Shown one piece after another: positions 14,448-26,400 of a stretch of 40,459 bases of DNA; the first letter of the stretch is position 1; every line of letters begins with the position of its first letter. The stretch is from assembly GCF_002482975.1 (NCBI RefSeq), contig NZ_DLHA01000043.1, forward strand, positions 1-40,459. Direction: 5' to 3'. A program made the position numbers and the translations under genes. This DNA is from Flavobacterium sp. UBA7680 (GTDB lineage: Bacteria; Bacteroidota; Bacteroidia; Flavobacteriales; Flavobacteriaceae). A model generated the notes under the pieces. It was not told the DNA's origin. It searched no databases and saw only the letters and a list, made by a program, of their open reading frames with translations.

Positions 14448-16382
14448 TTATAATCCGGTAATGATAAACTCGCTTCGTCTGTTCATTTGATGTTCTTCTT
14501 CTGTACATTGTACGCCATCCGAGCATAAATTTACCAGCTGTGTTTCTCCATAACCTCTTCCGGTTAAGCGATTTGTGGCTACTCCGTTGTTTATAAGCCA
14601 TTCAATGGTTGATTTTGCTCTTCGGTTAGATAAGGCTTCATTGTATTGATGAGAAGCTCTGCTGTCTGTATGAGAACGAATATCTAATTTCATTGTTGGA
14701 TTCTGTTTTAAAACATCCAGGATTTTTTCTAAGTCTAAAGCAGCTTCGGTTCGAATATTAGATTTATCTAAATCAAAATAAATTCTTTTAATACCAAAGC
14801 ATTTTCCTAAATCATCGCCCACAACAACTTTGCAGATTGATTTTTCTAAAGCGATAGGAAGATCGGTTTTTCCACTTTCTTTAGAAATTGTTACGCTGAC
14901 TTCTTTAGTGGCATATTCCGGTTTTTCTGCGCGTACATAATACGTTTTTCCGCATTCGACAGCAAAACTGTATAGTCCGGAAGCATCTGCAACAGCAGAG
15001 TTTTTTATTCGCTGCATGCCGTCATACAAAGTAACTTTTGTTCCGGGAAGTATAATTCCGGTTGCAGTATCTGTAATTACGCCGCTTAATTCCTGTACGC
15101 ATTTTAAGCGTTTAGTTTCTAAAAACTTGTAAATATCATCAGAACCAACTCCGCCGTCTTTATTAGATGAAAAATAACCTCTTCTTGAAACGGGATCTAT
15201 AATGTAGGCGAAATCATCTTTAGGAGAATTAATATCGGCACCTAAGTTTTGAATATCATCAATAGAACCATCTTTTTCAATTTGCCCCACAAAAACGTCA
15301 AGGCCGCCAAGTCCGGGATGCCCGTCTGAAGCAAAGTAAATTTCGTTTTCACTGGTTACATACGGGAACGTTTCTTTTCCTTCGGTATTAATTCCTTTTC
15401 CTAAATTTTCGGGAGAACTAAAACCGCCGCTGGCGTTAATGTTTACTTTGTAAATATCAGATTGTCCCATTGTGCCCGGCATATCTGAAGCAAAATATAA
15501 TGTTTTTTCGTCTGGACTTAATGCAGGATGAGCTGTGCAGTAATTATCGCTGGTAAACGGAAGTGCCGTTACATTTGTCCATTTTCCGTTTTCGAGACTG
15601 GCTTTATAAATTTTTAATAAAGTAACTTTATTGGCATCCTTTCCTTTTTTACCATCAACAAAATTGTTTCTTGTAAAGTATACCGTATTTCCATCTTTAG
15701 TAAAAACAACTGAAGATTCATGAAATCTGGAATTTACGGTAGATCTGATTTTATTTACTTTTGATGTTGAATCATTTTGAGCACTTATGTCGGCATCGTA
15801 AATGTTAGTAAAATATTCGCCTGTCCATTTGTGTTTTCGCTGACTGAAATTTCCGGTGTCTCTTGCAGATGCGAAGTATATTTTATTATTATAAACAAAA
15901 CTTCCGTAATCTGAATATTTAGAATTGATTCCGGCATTTTCGATTTTATAACGCCCTGAATTTGCTTTAATTTTATCAAGATAATTTACGTTTTCTCTGT
16001 AAAGCTTTGCTCTCGAATCATTTTTGAATTTTGCATTAAACTCCTCAAGAATTCTATTGGCTTTGGCTGTTTGGCCTGTTGCTTTTAGAGATTGTGCATA
16101 TCTGTAATAATATTCAGCTTCGGGAGAAGTATTTATACCGAATAATTCATCGTACCACTTGACAGCACCTTCAAAATTAGAATTGAAGTAATAGGAATCG
16201 CCAAGTTTTCTGTATAAAACTTCAGACTTATATCCTTTTGCGGCTACTCGTTCGTAGGTTTTAATAACGTCAACATAGGCGTAGTTGTCGTATTTTTTGG
16301 CACCAGCGTTTAATTTTGACTGCTGCGAATAGCTGGAAAAAACATTTAGAGTTATTAAAATAAGAAGAGTAAAATTTTTCAT
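14448..16382 (-). CDS. OmpA-family protein with TPR-like and PD40 beta-propeller repeats
   Basis: 644 residues, last gene of the adhesin operon, probably periplasmic and peptidoglycan-anchored. A signal peptide ends near residue 19. A TPR-like helical region spans roughly 25-150. PD40/WD-like propeller blades follow (NKIYFASARD, GNTVYFTRNN, DEKTLYFASDMPGTMGQSDI, GHPGLGGLDVF, RRGYFSSNKDGGVGSDDIYK). Next is a carboxypeptidase-regulatory-like beta domain (about 420-505, GVITDTATGIILPGTKV). The C-terminal OmpA domain has IYFDLDKSNIR, LDIRSHTDSRA, SNRRAKSTIEWL and LTGRGYGE. This layout is common in T9SS-associated loci next to PorP/SprF proteins. It starts 11 nt after the sprF-like stop. Confidence 0.9.
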   Translation of the reverse strand: MKNFTLLILITLNVFSSYSQQSKLNAGAKKYDNYAYVDVIKTYERVAAKGYKSEVLYRKLGDSYYFNSNFEGAVKWYDELFGINTSPEAEYYYRYAQSLKATGQTAKANRILEEFNAKFKNDSRAKLYRENVNYLDKIKANSGRYKIENAGINSKYSDYGSFVYNNKIYFASARDTGNFSQRKHKWTGEYFTNIYDADISAQNDSTSKVNKIRSTVNSRFHESSVVFTKDGNTVYFTRNNFVDGKKGKDANKVTLLKIYKASLENGKWTNVTALPFTSDNYCTAHPALSPDEKTLYFASDMPGTMGQSDIYKVNINASGGFSSPENLGKGINTEGKETFPYVTSENEIYFASDGHPGLGGLDVFVGQIEKDGSIDDIQNLGADINSPKDDFAYIIDPVSRRGYFSSNKDGGVGSDDIYKFLETKRLKCVQELSGVITDTATGIILPGTKVTLYDGMQRIKNSAVADASGLYSFAVECGKTYYVRAEKPEYATKEVSVTISKESGKTDLPIALEKSICKVVVGDDLGKCFGIKRIYFDLDKSNIRTEAALDLEKILDVLKQNPTMKLDIRSHTDSRASHQYNEALSNRRAKSTIEWLINNGVATNRLTGRGYGETQLVNLCSDGVQCTEEEHQMNRRSEFIITGL

Positions 16383-16393
16383 AACTATTATTT

Positions 16394-17311
16394 TTAAAAG
16401 AAACGTGGAGTTACCATTTTGCTGGTGTTTTTAAAGAATTCGTAACGCAGATATATTTCGTGCGATCCTGAATTGTAGTTATTTAGTTTTGTAGTTTCCC
16501 GGTCGTAACCATAACCTAAATAAAGTCCGTCTGTGATTTGAAATCCAACAATGCCGCTTACAGATGCGCTCCATCTATAAGAAAGTCCTGCGACAAATTT
16601 TTCGAAAAACATAAAATTGGCAGAAACATCGACCTGCAGCGGTGCACCCTCGACCATTTTCACTAATGTGGCAGGTTTGAATTTTATGTATTGTAATTTG
16701 TCAAGATCAAATACATAACCGCCCATTAAATAATAATTGATTTTGCTTTTATAAATAGCATAATCGTTATCATCAAATTTTTTGGTTTCGATAAAATTTG
16801 GTACTGATAAACCGATATAGGCTTTATCTGAATGCCAGTAAACACCAGCACCAACATTTGGTGAAAATTTATTATCTAAATCCTGAAATTGTGGATCTCC
16901 TTGAGTTTCCGGATTTAGTTTGCTAATGTCTAAATTGAATAAATTGGCGCTTCCTTTTATACCAAATGAAAGTTTGAAATCTGGAGATGTTTGAAGTGTA
17001 TACGATAAATCTGCAGAAATAGTGGTTTCATTTGTTGGCCCGATTTTATCGTTTACCAGCGAAGCACCAACTCCTAAATTACTGTTGTTTATTGGTGAAT
17101 TTGCAGAGAAACTGGCTGTTTGCGGCGCTCCTTCTAAACCTACCCATTGTGTTCTGTAGAGACCAAAGATGCTCAAAACCCCTCTGGATCCTGCATAAGC
17201 CGGATTTACATTTATAGCATTGTACATGTACTGAGTATACTGTGAATCTTGTTGTGCATAACCAGAAATAGTTACAAACATAATGACGAAGAAAAATAAT
17301 TTTGTTCTCAT
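16394..17311 (-). CDS. PorP/SprF family type IX secretion-associated outer-membrane protein
   Basis: 305 residues with a signal peptide (MRTKLFFFVIMFVTISGYAQ). It then has the family opening QDSQYTQYMYNAINVNPAYA and GSRGVLSIFGLYRTQWVGLEG. Beta-barrel-like strands continue to a C-terminal aromatic residue (SHEIYLRYEFF... TPRFF). In Flavobacterium johnsoniae, SprF is required for surface delivery of the adhesin SprB; by analogy this protein probably helps export or attach the giant adhesin just upstream. It lies between adhesin and OmpA genes, 154 nt after the former. Confidence 0.92.
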   Translation of the reverse strand: MRTKLFFFVIMFVTISGYAQQDSQYTQYMYNAINVNPAYAGSRGVLSIFGLYRTQWVGLEGAPQTASFSANSPINNSNLGVGASLVNDKIGPTNETTISADLSYTLQTSPDFKLSFGIKGSANLFNLDISKLNPETQGDPQFQDLDNKFSPNVGAGVYWHSDKAYIGLSVPNFIETKKFDDNDYAIYKSKINYYLMGGYVFDLDKLQYIKFKPATLVKMVEGAPLQVDVSANFMFFEKFVAGLSYRWSASVSGIVGFQITDGLYLGYGYDRETTKLNNYNSGSHEIYLRYEFFKNTSKMVTPRFF

Positions 17312-17418
17312 AGTAGATGTGTATTATTGATTATTACTCATTGATTTCTTAATTATCTTTCAATCAAAAAGTCAATATTTTGCTTATTCAAAAATAAGAA
17401 ATTTTTTACTATTTTTAA

Positions 17419-17459
17419 CGTAATACATTATATAAGAATGATTTACATAATGTATTACG
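17419..17459. repeat. 13-bp inverted repeat between adhesin and sprF-like genes
   Basis: CGTAATACATTAT (17419-17431) and its exact complement (17447-17459) flank a 15-nt loop, 6 nt beyond the adhesin stop. The minus-strand transcript lacks a clear U tract afterwards, so it may attenuate or stabilise rather than terminate, setting different adhesin and SprF levels. Confidence 0.6.
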
Positions 17460-17465
17460 CTGTTT

Positions 17466-20400
17466 TTATTTGGACAGATATAGATATCCGTCTTCCTTAT
17501 TATTTTGAATTTCATTATTACCATTTAATGATTTATAAGTAAGAATGTAGAAATAAGTACCAGATGGTAGTCCGTCAGATTTATTAACAGTAGTTCTTCC
17601 TCTGGAAGTTCCATCAAATGCATTGGTCGTATTATTGTAATTTGAGGTTTCAAATACTAATATTCCCCAACGATTATAGATCTCTACTGTATTTTCAGGA
17701 TAACAGGTTATATCATTAATACTGTCAATTACGAATACATCATTTATTCCGTCGCCATTTGGAGAGAAAGCATTGTGTACTAATATGTTTCCACAGGCTA
17801 AAACGTGGCAGTCATTGTTAACTTCCATATTTAGCAGTACACTTCTTGGACAATTTTCATCGGTAATTTTATATTCGAATATATAATTGCCAAGTGCTAA
17901 ACCAAACGGATTGAATATATTTCCTTGTAATGCATTAGTTTCGTTTGTGTCAATCCATGTTCCGGTTATTGGTGTGCCTTCCGGAAGCAGATTAGACAAG
18001 TTTATTAAGCTGGAGTCATCATTACATGACTCGCTGGTTATGTTTACAATTCCATTAGGAACAACTGTTATGGTTACCGTTGCAGTATCGCAATTTTCTG
18101 CACTTAGTTTATCACAAATACGATATGTGTAGGTATAAGTTCCGGCTGGTGTTAAACTTGAAACGGTAACATTTCCTTGATTATCGATTGTGATATTTGG
18201 ATCTGTTTTAGCATTGTTTTCATTTTCTGCAAGCAATGTAAAATTGACTAGTTCAAGTGTCGCAGGAAGTTGTCCTTTGAAATCATTACTTAATACATTT
18301 CCAACTAATCCAAAAGTGTTACAGCCAATGTTTGTATATACATCATCATTTGCAACAACCGGAGTAGGAGGTGCAGGTTCAACAATAATTACCGTTACAA
18401 TGGCAGTATCACAGTTTCCAGCATCGGCATTTTCACAAATTTGATACGTTAATGTATACGTTCCTGCGAGTGAATTTGGAGCCACATCTACAGAACCATC
18501 AGGGTTTAATGTTATGGTATTTGTTGGATCTGGCGTTACTGTTGTAAGTGTAACATCGGCAGGGTTTACAGGATCATTATTTAAAGTATCGTTATTGTAT
18601 ACATTTACAATGTTTGTTACTCCGGCTGGTGCTGTAATTGCTGGCGGATTATCATCATTTGCGACAATTGCAAATGTTGGTCTGGCAATACAATATGGAT
18701 CTGCCGGTGGATAATTAACAGTTATAGTTTCACTTGGATTAACTGATATCGTTAAATTAACTGTTGGACGTAATGATTCAAAACCATCAGCGCCTTGAAC
18801 CCATTTATTGTTTTCGAAAATCCATCCAGGCCAGTCAATTCCATTTCCAGCTTCATTAACCACAGCTCCCGGCCATAAAACACGACCGCTTAGTGGTAAA
18901 TTAGTCATAGTGGTTATTACCGTATTTTGTGCATTTGCCCAAGCTATTGTTACGCCATTTACCGGAATGAAATTTCCGGGTGTTACTACATAATCAATAT
19001 AAGGAACATCGTTTACACAAATTGGTGTTGCGGTTACCGTCATAACCGGAGCTACAATAGTAATCGTTACTGTTGCAGTATCGCAGTTTGAAGTTTGATC
19101 TGCTTCACAAATTTGATAAACTAATGTAAGCGTGCCAACCGGAGCATTTGGTAAAACATCTACAGAACCATCTGGATTTAGTTGTAAAAATTCGTTTGGT
19201 GTTACTGTAGTAATAATTACGTCAGAAACTGTTACGGCATTACCTTCAAGCGTATCATTTACGAGTACGTTTAGAACATTTGTTGTAGTATGATTAACGC
19301 CTGCAAGAGGTCCGGCAGAATCATCATTGGCAACAATATCTCGGTATTCTTTACAGTTTATTCCAAAATCATTATCTAAATGAACTAAATCTTGCGGCGT
19401 AACATTTACAATATAACTGTTTGGGCTGGTTGTAGAGCATACTGTATGCATTTGAATTTTGCCCGTTTTAGCGGTTGCTTTTTTATTAGCTAAATTTGGA
19501 AGTACTTTTACAAGTCCAGTTGCGCCTAAGGCAGCAGCCATAGCATCCAGATTTGCATCTTTAACTAATTTAATAGTATACTGACCATACGGATTTTCTG
19601 TATTAGGTCTGTCTCTCCAATATCCCTCAATTCCTATAATTACTTCTTTGTGATAACCGTTTGGTCCGTCAATTATAACATTTGGACTTGCTGCATTTCC
19701 AAAACCTCCGGCGTTTAATTCACCTACGTTTGATGGGCCTTGATAGCTTCCGTCTCCATTAAAATCGATCCATTCCCATAAGCTGTAGTCGATTCCGCCG
19801 CCTGAATCAGGAACATTTTTAGTCACAACGCCATCATTGTTAGCATCATACCATTCGTCCTGAATTCCGTTGCTATTTACATCATACCAAACATAATCGC
19901 CTAAAACCGGTAGTGTAGAAGATCCATAATTAAATGTATGTTCCTGGAAAGTACAATCTTCAAGAACTGTGAAGAATAAACTTGAATCTGTTGGATATAA
20001 TTGATAAACACTATTTAAGGTTGCATCTTGCACCTGAACTAAATAACTTCCAGCAGACATTCCTGTGAAGCTGTATCCGCCATCTGTTCCGGTTATGCGT
20101 AATAAAATTGGTCCTGTTGTAGTTCCTTGCGGAATCAAGGTCACCATTACATTTGCAATACCAGAGTTGTTGTTTACATTCATAACATAACCTGATATTT
20201 TTGTAGAATATTCAGGCTGAGTAATAACAACGGTTGCAGTTGCAGTACAAGTTTGATTTTCACCATTTACAGCAGATGTTGCTGTAAGTGTATAAGTTCC
20301 GGCAGGTAAATTAGTGTTGCCAATAACTTCATTTTGATCATTTGTAATAACAACAGTTGATCCCGGACTATTAGTCACTAAAATCGAACCATCGTTTTTT

Positions 20401-23400
20401 CCAAAGCAGGTAACATTAGTAGCTATGCCTGTTACAGAAACTTTATTCTCAACAGTAAAGGTTTGAACAAGTTCTGTTTTGTTTCCAGAACAATCTGTCA
20501 GCGTATATGTTCTGGTTAAGATATAAGCATTTCCATTACAGCCACTTCCTCCGTTATTAGAATCACTAATCGTAATCGTTACTGTACTGCTGCAATTATC
20601 TGCTGCATCTATAATAACCTGCGGATTTGGTGCCGGAATGTCAATAATACTTTGTAAATCTGTAACATCAGCCGGAGCAGTTCCTGTTGGCGGAGTTGTA
20701 TCTCTAACCGTAATAATTTGAGTATGAGAAACGGTGTTGCCGCCACAATCACTAGTAGTCCATTTGCGTGTTAAAGTATAATCTGTGCCGCATTCGTTAA
20801 GAACATTGCTTTTAATTTCAGAAAATACAATTGGTAGATTTCCGCTGCAATTGTCAGAAGCTTCAATGTTTGCAGGTTCCGGAACAGCATCACAAGAAAC
20901 AGTAATATCAGTTGGAAGATTTCCAGTAAAAGCCGGAGGAGTTGTATCTTGAATAGTTATTATTTGGATAAAACTATCAGTAACATTTCCGCAGTCATCT
21001 TTTGCGATCCAGCTATTGGTATATGTTCCAGCATTTGAACATCCTTCAGAAGAAACGAATTGTCCGCTTGTTTTTTCATAAGTAACAACTGTACAGTTTG
21101 CAGTTGCAGTTGGAGCCTGATTTTGAGCGTTTTCTAAACCAGCAGTATCACTGCATTGTAAAGTTACATTTAGAGTTCCTGCCTGCGTAACCCAAGTTGG
21201 CGCTGCAGTATCTTGAATAGTAATTACTTGAGTAAAAATAGTTGAAGTGTTGTTACAGCTGTCTTTTGCTGTCCAGGTATTCGTATAAGTTCCTGTACTT
21301 CCACAGCTTCCTCTTTGCAGTTCGCCTGTTGTTTTAGTATAAGTTACAGTTCCGTTGCAATTGTCCGTCGCAATTGGTGCCTGAGTTTGAGCATTGTTCA
21401 ATCCTTCAGTATCGGTACATTGTAACGTTACATCTAAAGAACCAGTTTGCGTTGTCCAAGTTGGAGCAGTAGTATCCTGAATTGTAATGATTTGCGTGAA
21501 AGTATCAGAAGTATTTTCACAATTGTCTTTTACAGTCCATGTATTGGTATAAGTTCCTGCATTTGAACATCCTTCAGAAGCAACAAACTGACCGCTTACT
21601 TTAGTGATATTTGAAACATCTGCATCACATAAATCAGAAGCAGTTGGGAATAAAGCCTGGGCCGAAGTTAAAGCTTCAGCATTACTGCACTCTATAGTCT
21701 GGTTTAAAGAACCAGCCTGTGTTGTCCAAGTCGGCGCAGTTGTATCTTGAATTGTAATGATTTGAGTGAAAGTATTAGAAGTATTTCCACAGTCGTCTTT
21801 TACAGTCCAAGTATTGGTATAAGTCCCAGAATTTGCACATCCTTCAGAAGCCACGAATTGTCCGCTTACTTTAGTGATATTAGTTACATCTAAATCACAT
21901 AAATCAGAAGCAGTTGGGAATAAAGCCTGAGCTGTTGCTAAAGCTTCCACATTACTGCATTCAATAGTCTGGTTTAAAGAACCATTTTGTGTTGTCCAAG
22001 TTGGAGCCGTTGTATCCTGAATTGTAATGATTTGAGTGAAAGTATCAGAGGTATTTCCACAGTCATCTTTTACCGTCCAAGTATTAGTATAAGTTCCAGA
22101 ATTTCCGCATCCTTCAGAAGCTACAAACTGCCCGCTTACTTTAGTGATGTTAGAAACATCAGCATCGCATAAATCAGAAGCTGTAGGGAATAAAGCTTGT
22201 GCCGAAGTTAAAGCTTCCGCATTACTGCATTCGATAGTCTGATTTAAAGAACCACTTTGTGTTGTCCAAGTTGGAGCAGTTGTATCTTGAATGGTAATTA
22301 CTTGAGTGAAAGTATCAGAAGTATTTCCACAATCGTCTTTTACAGTCCAAGTGTTAGTATAAGTTCCAGAATTAGCACATCCTTCAGAAGCCACAAACTG
22401 TCCGCTTACTTTAGTGATATTCGAAACATCTGCATCACATAAATCAGAAGCTGTTGGGAATAAAGCCTGAGCTGCAGTTAAAGCTTCAGCATTACTGCAC
22501 TCGATAGTTTGGTTTAAAGAACCACTTTGTGTTGCCCATGTTGGCGCAGTTGTATCTTGAATTGTAATGATTTGCGTGAAAGTATCAGAGGTATTTCCAC
22601 AATCATCTTTTACCGTCCAAGTATTGGTATAAGTTCCAGAATTGGAACATCCTTCAGAAGCAACGAATTGTCCGCTTACTTTAGTTATATTCGAAACATC
22701 AGCATCGCATAAATCAGAAGCAGTTGGGAATAAAGCCTGCGCCGAAGTTAAAGCTTCTTGGTTGCTGCATTCAATAGTCAGATTTAAAGAACCACTTTGC
22801 GTTGTCCAAGTTGGAGAAGTAGTATCTTGAATGGTAATTACTTGGGTGAAAGTATCAGAAGTATTTCCGCAGTCATCTTTTACAGTCCAAGTGTTAGTGT
22901 AAGTTCCAGAGTTTGCACATCCTTCAGAAGCTGTAAACTGTCCGCTTACTTTAGTGATATTTGAAACATCAGAATCACATAAATCAGAAGCTGAAGGGAA
23001 TAAAGCTTGAGCTGCAGTTAAAGCTTCTTGGTTACTGCATTCAATAGTTTGATTTAGAGAACCAGCCTGTGTTGTCCAAGTTGGAGCAGTTGTGTCCTGA
23101 ATTGTAATAATTTGTGTGAAAGTATCAGAGGTATTTCCACAGTCATCTTTTACAGTCCAAGTGTTGGTATAAGTTCCAGCATTTGAACATCCTTCAGAAG
23201 CTGTAAACTGCCCGCTTACTTTAGTTATATTCGAAACATCGATATCGCATAAATCAGAAGCAGTTGGGAATAATGCTTGTGCTGAAGTCAAAGCTTCCGC
23301 ATTACTGCATTCGATAGTTTGGTTTAAAGAACCTGCTTGTGTTGTCCAAGTTGGCGCGGTTGTATCTTGAATTGTAATAATTTGAGTGAAAGTATCAGAA

Positions 23401-26400
23401 GTATTTCCACAGTCATCTTTTACCGTCCAGGTATTAGTATAAGTTCCAGCATTTGCACATCCTTCAGAAGCCACAAACTGTCCGCTTACTTTAGTGATAT
23501 TCGAAACATCGGCATCACATAAATCTGAAGCAGTTGGGAATAAGGCTTGCGCCGAAGTCAAAGCTTCCGCATTACTGCATTCGATAGTTTGGTTTAAAGA
23601 ACCTGCTTGCGTTGTCCATGTTGGTGCAGTTGTATCTTGTACAATAATAGTTTGACTTACAGGAAGCGAAACATTTCCACAAGAATCAGTTGCTGTCCAA
23701 GTTCTGGTTTTTGTATAAGAACCTGCACAATTTCCTGGAACAATAGCATCTTCATAAGTTAAAGAAGCAATAGTTTCAATATTGTCTGTTGCAGTCGCTT
23801 GTGCAAAAGCTGGTTCTGCAGGACAATTGATAGTTGAGGTTTCTGGTAAAGGATCAATTATTGGTTTAACCGAATCTCCATCAATGATAGTAACAGATTT
23901 TGTAACGGTACACAAATTCGCATCGGTTACAATAACAGAATAATTGCCTGCTGCTAGCGTAGTAGCGGTAGCAGAAGTTTGCGCAGGATTTGTATTCCAT
24001 GAATAAGTATATGGACTTGTTCCTCCAGAAGCAAAAACTGTTGCAGATCCTGTATTTCCTCCACCGCAAACAACATCAACTTGTGTCGTTGTGGCGCTAA
24101 GAGCTTCTTGAGGCTGAGTAATTGTAACAGTGCAAGTTGTAGTATAACCCAATTTATCAGTAACCGTAACAGTATGTAATCCTGCATTTAAAGAAACTGC
24201 CTGAGTTGTCGTTTCATTATTGTCCCATAAATAAGTATAATCACCGTTTCCGCCAATTGCAGTTACAGTGGCTTGACCGTTACTTTCTCCAAAACATTTA
24301 ACGGCACTATTCTGAGTAATACTGCAAGATAAAACGTTAGGCTCTGTAATTGTTATGCTGCAAGTCGTTGTACAGCCTTTTTCATCAGTTACAGTTACAG
24401 TATGTAATCCGGCATTAAGTCCAACAGCTTTTTGTGTCGTTTCATTGTTATCCCATAAGTAAGTATAATTTCCATTTCCACCAATTGGAGTTACAGTAGC
24501 TTCTCCGTTGCTTAAACCATTTGCTGTTACCGCTTTATTTTGTGTAATTGAACAAGTTAAAACTGCACCCGGTTGAGAAATTGTAACCGAATTAGATTGA
24601 GAAGAACAATTGTCAGTAACAGTCAAAGTATAAGTTCCTGCCGGAAGATTGGATACAGAAGCAGTATTTCCAACTGAAACATTTGAAGAATTTGTCCAAT
24701 TGTAAATTACGGTTCCAACGGCATTAGTTACTGTTCCTGCTGTTAAACTTCCTGTGCTTTCTCCAAAGCAAGAAACATCAATTTTGGAAGAAGCAGAAAG
24801 TGCTAAAGCCGCACTAGGCTGATTAATTGTAACGGAATTAGATCGAGAAGAACAATTATCAGAAACAGTCAAAGTATAAGTTCCCGCAGGAAGATTGGAT
24901 ACAGAAGCTGTATTTCCAACAACAGCGTTTAAAGAATTTGTCCATGAATAAGTTACAGTTCCAACGGAATTCGTTACAACGCCCGCAGTCACCGTTCCAG
25001 TGCTTACACCAAAACAAGTTACATCCGTTTTAGAAGAAGCTGCTAAAGCTAAAGCAGCACTAGGCTGCGTAATCGTAACGGAATTAGTTTGAGAAGAACA
25101 GCTGTCAGTAACAGTCAAAGTATAAGTTCCTGCTGGAAGATTCGAAACTGTAGCTGTAGTTCCAACCGTAGTATTTGAATTATTTTTCCAGGTATAAGTC
25201 ACTGTTCCCACAGAATTTGTTACTGTTCCCGCAGTCACAGTTCCGGTACTTGCACTATAACAAGTTACATCTGTTTTAGAAGAAGCAGAAAGTGCTAAAG
25301 CTGCACTAGGCTGCGTAATCGTAACGGAATTTGTTTGTGAAGAACAGCTGTCAGTAACGGTCAAAGTATAAGTTCCCGCTGGAAGATTCGAAACCGAAGC
25401 TGTAGTTCCAACAGTTACATTTGAAGCATTTTTCCAGGTATAAGTTACCGTTCCCACAGAATTAGTTACCGTTCCCGCAGTCACAGTTCCTGTACTTGCA
25501 CCAAAACAAGTTACATCTGTTTTAGAAGAAGCAGAAAGTGCTAAAGCCGCACTAGGCTGAGTAATCGTAACTGAATTTGATTGAGAAGAACAATTATCAG
25601 AAACCGTCAAAGTATAAGTTCCCTCCGGAAGATTCGAAACCGAAGCTGTAGTTCCAACAGTTACATTTGAAGCATTTTTCCATGTATAAGTTACTGTTCC
25701 TACGGAATTGGTTACAACACCAGCAGTCACAGTTCCTGTACTTGCTCCAAAACAAATTACATCCGTTTTAGAAGAAGCTGCTAAAGCCAAAGCCGCACTC
25801 GGCTGTGTAATTGTAACCGAATTAGTTTGTGAAGAACAGCTGTCAGTAATCGTCAAAGTATAAGTTCCTGCTGGAAGATTCGAAACCGAAGCTGTAGTTC
25901 CAACCGTAGTATTTGAACTGTTTTTCCAAGTATAAGCCACCGTTCCCACGGAATTGGTTACAGCACCCGCTGTTACTGTTCCAGTACTTGCTCCAAAACA
26001 AATTACATCAGTTTTAGAAGAAGCTGCCAAAGCTAAAGCCGCATTAGGCTGTGTAATTGTAACAGAATTTGTTTGTGAAGAACAGCTGTCAGAAACCGTC
26101 AAAGTATAAGTTCCCGCCGGAAGATTCGAAACCAAAGCTGTAGTTCCAACAGTAACATTTGAAGCATTTTTCCAAGTATAAGTAACCGTTCCCACGGAAT
26201 TGGTTACAACGCCCGCAGTCACAGTTCCAGTACTTGCTCCAAAACAAATTACATCAGTTTTAGAAGAAGCTGCCAAAGCTAAAGCCGCATTAGGCTGTGT
26301 AATTGTAACAGAATTTGTTTGTGAAGAACAGCTGTCAGAAACCGTCAAAGTATAAATTCCAGCCGGAAGATTCGAAACCGAAGCCGTACTTCCAACAGCT

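Noticed and set aside
14252..14461. 69-aa plus-strand ORF
   Set aside because: It overlaps the end of the CAP lipoprotein gene out of frame and reads through the terminator.
21987..23522. Five plus-strand ORFs of 61-62 aa repeating every 270 bp
   Set aside because: They are antisense shadows of the tandem repeats in the adhesin gene; their spacing equals the repeat period and they have no independent start context.
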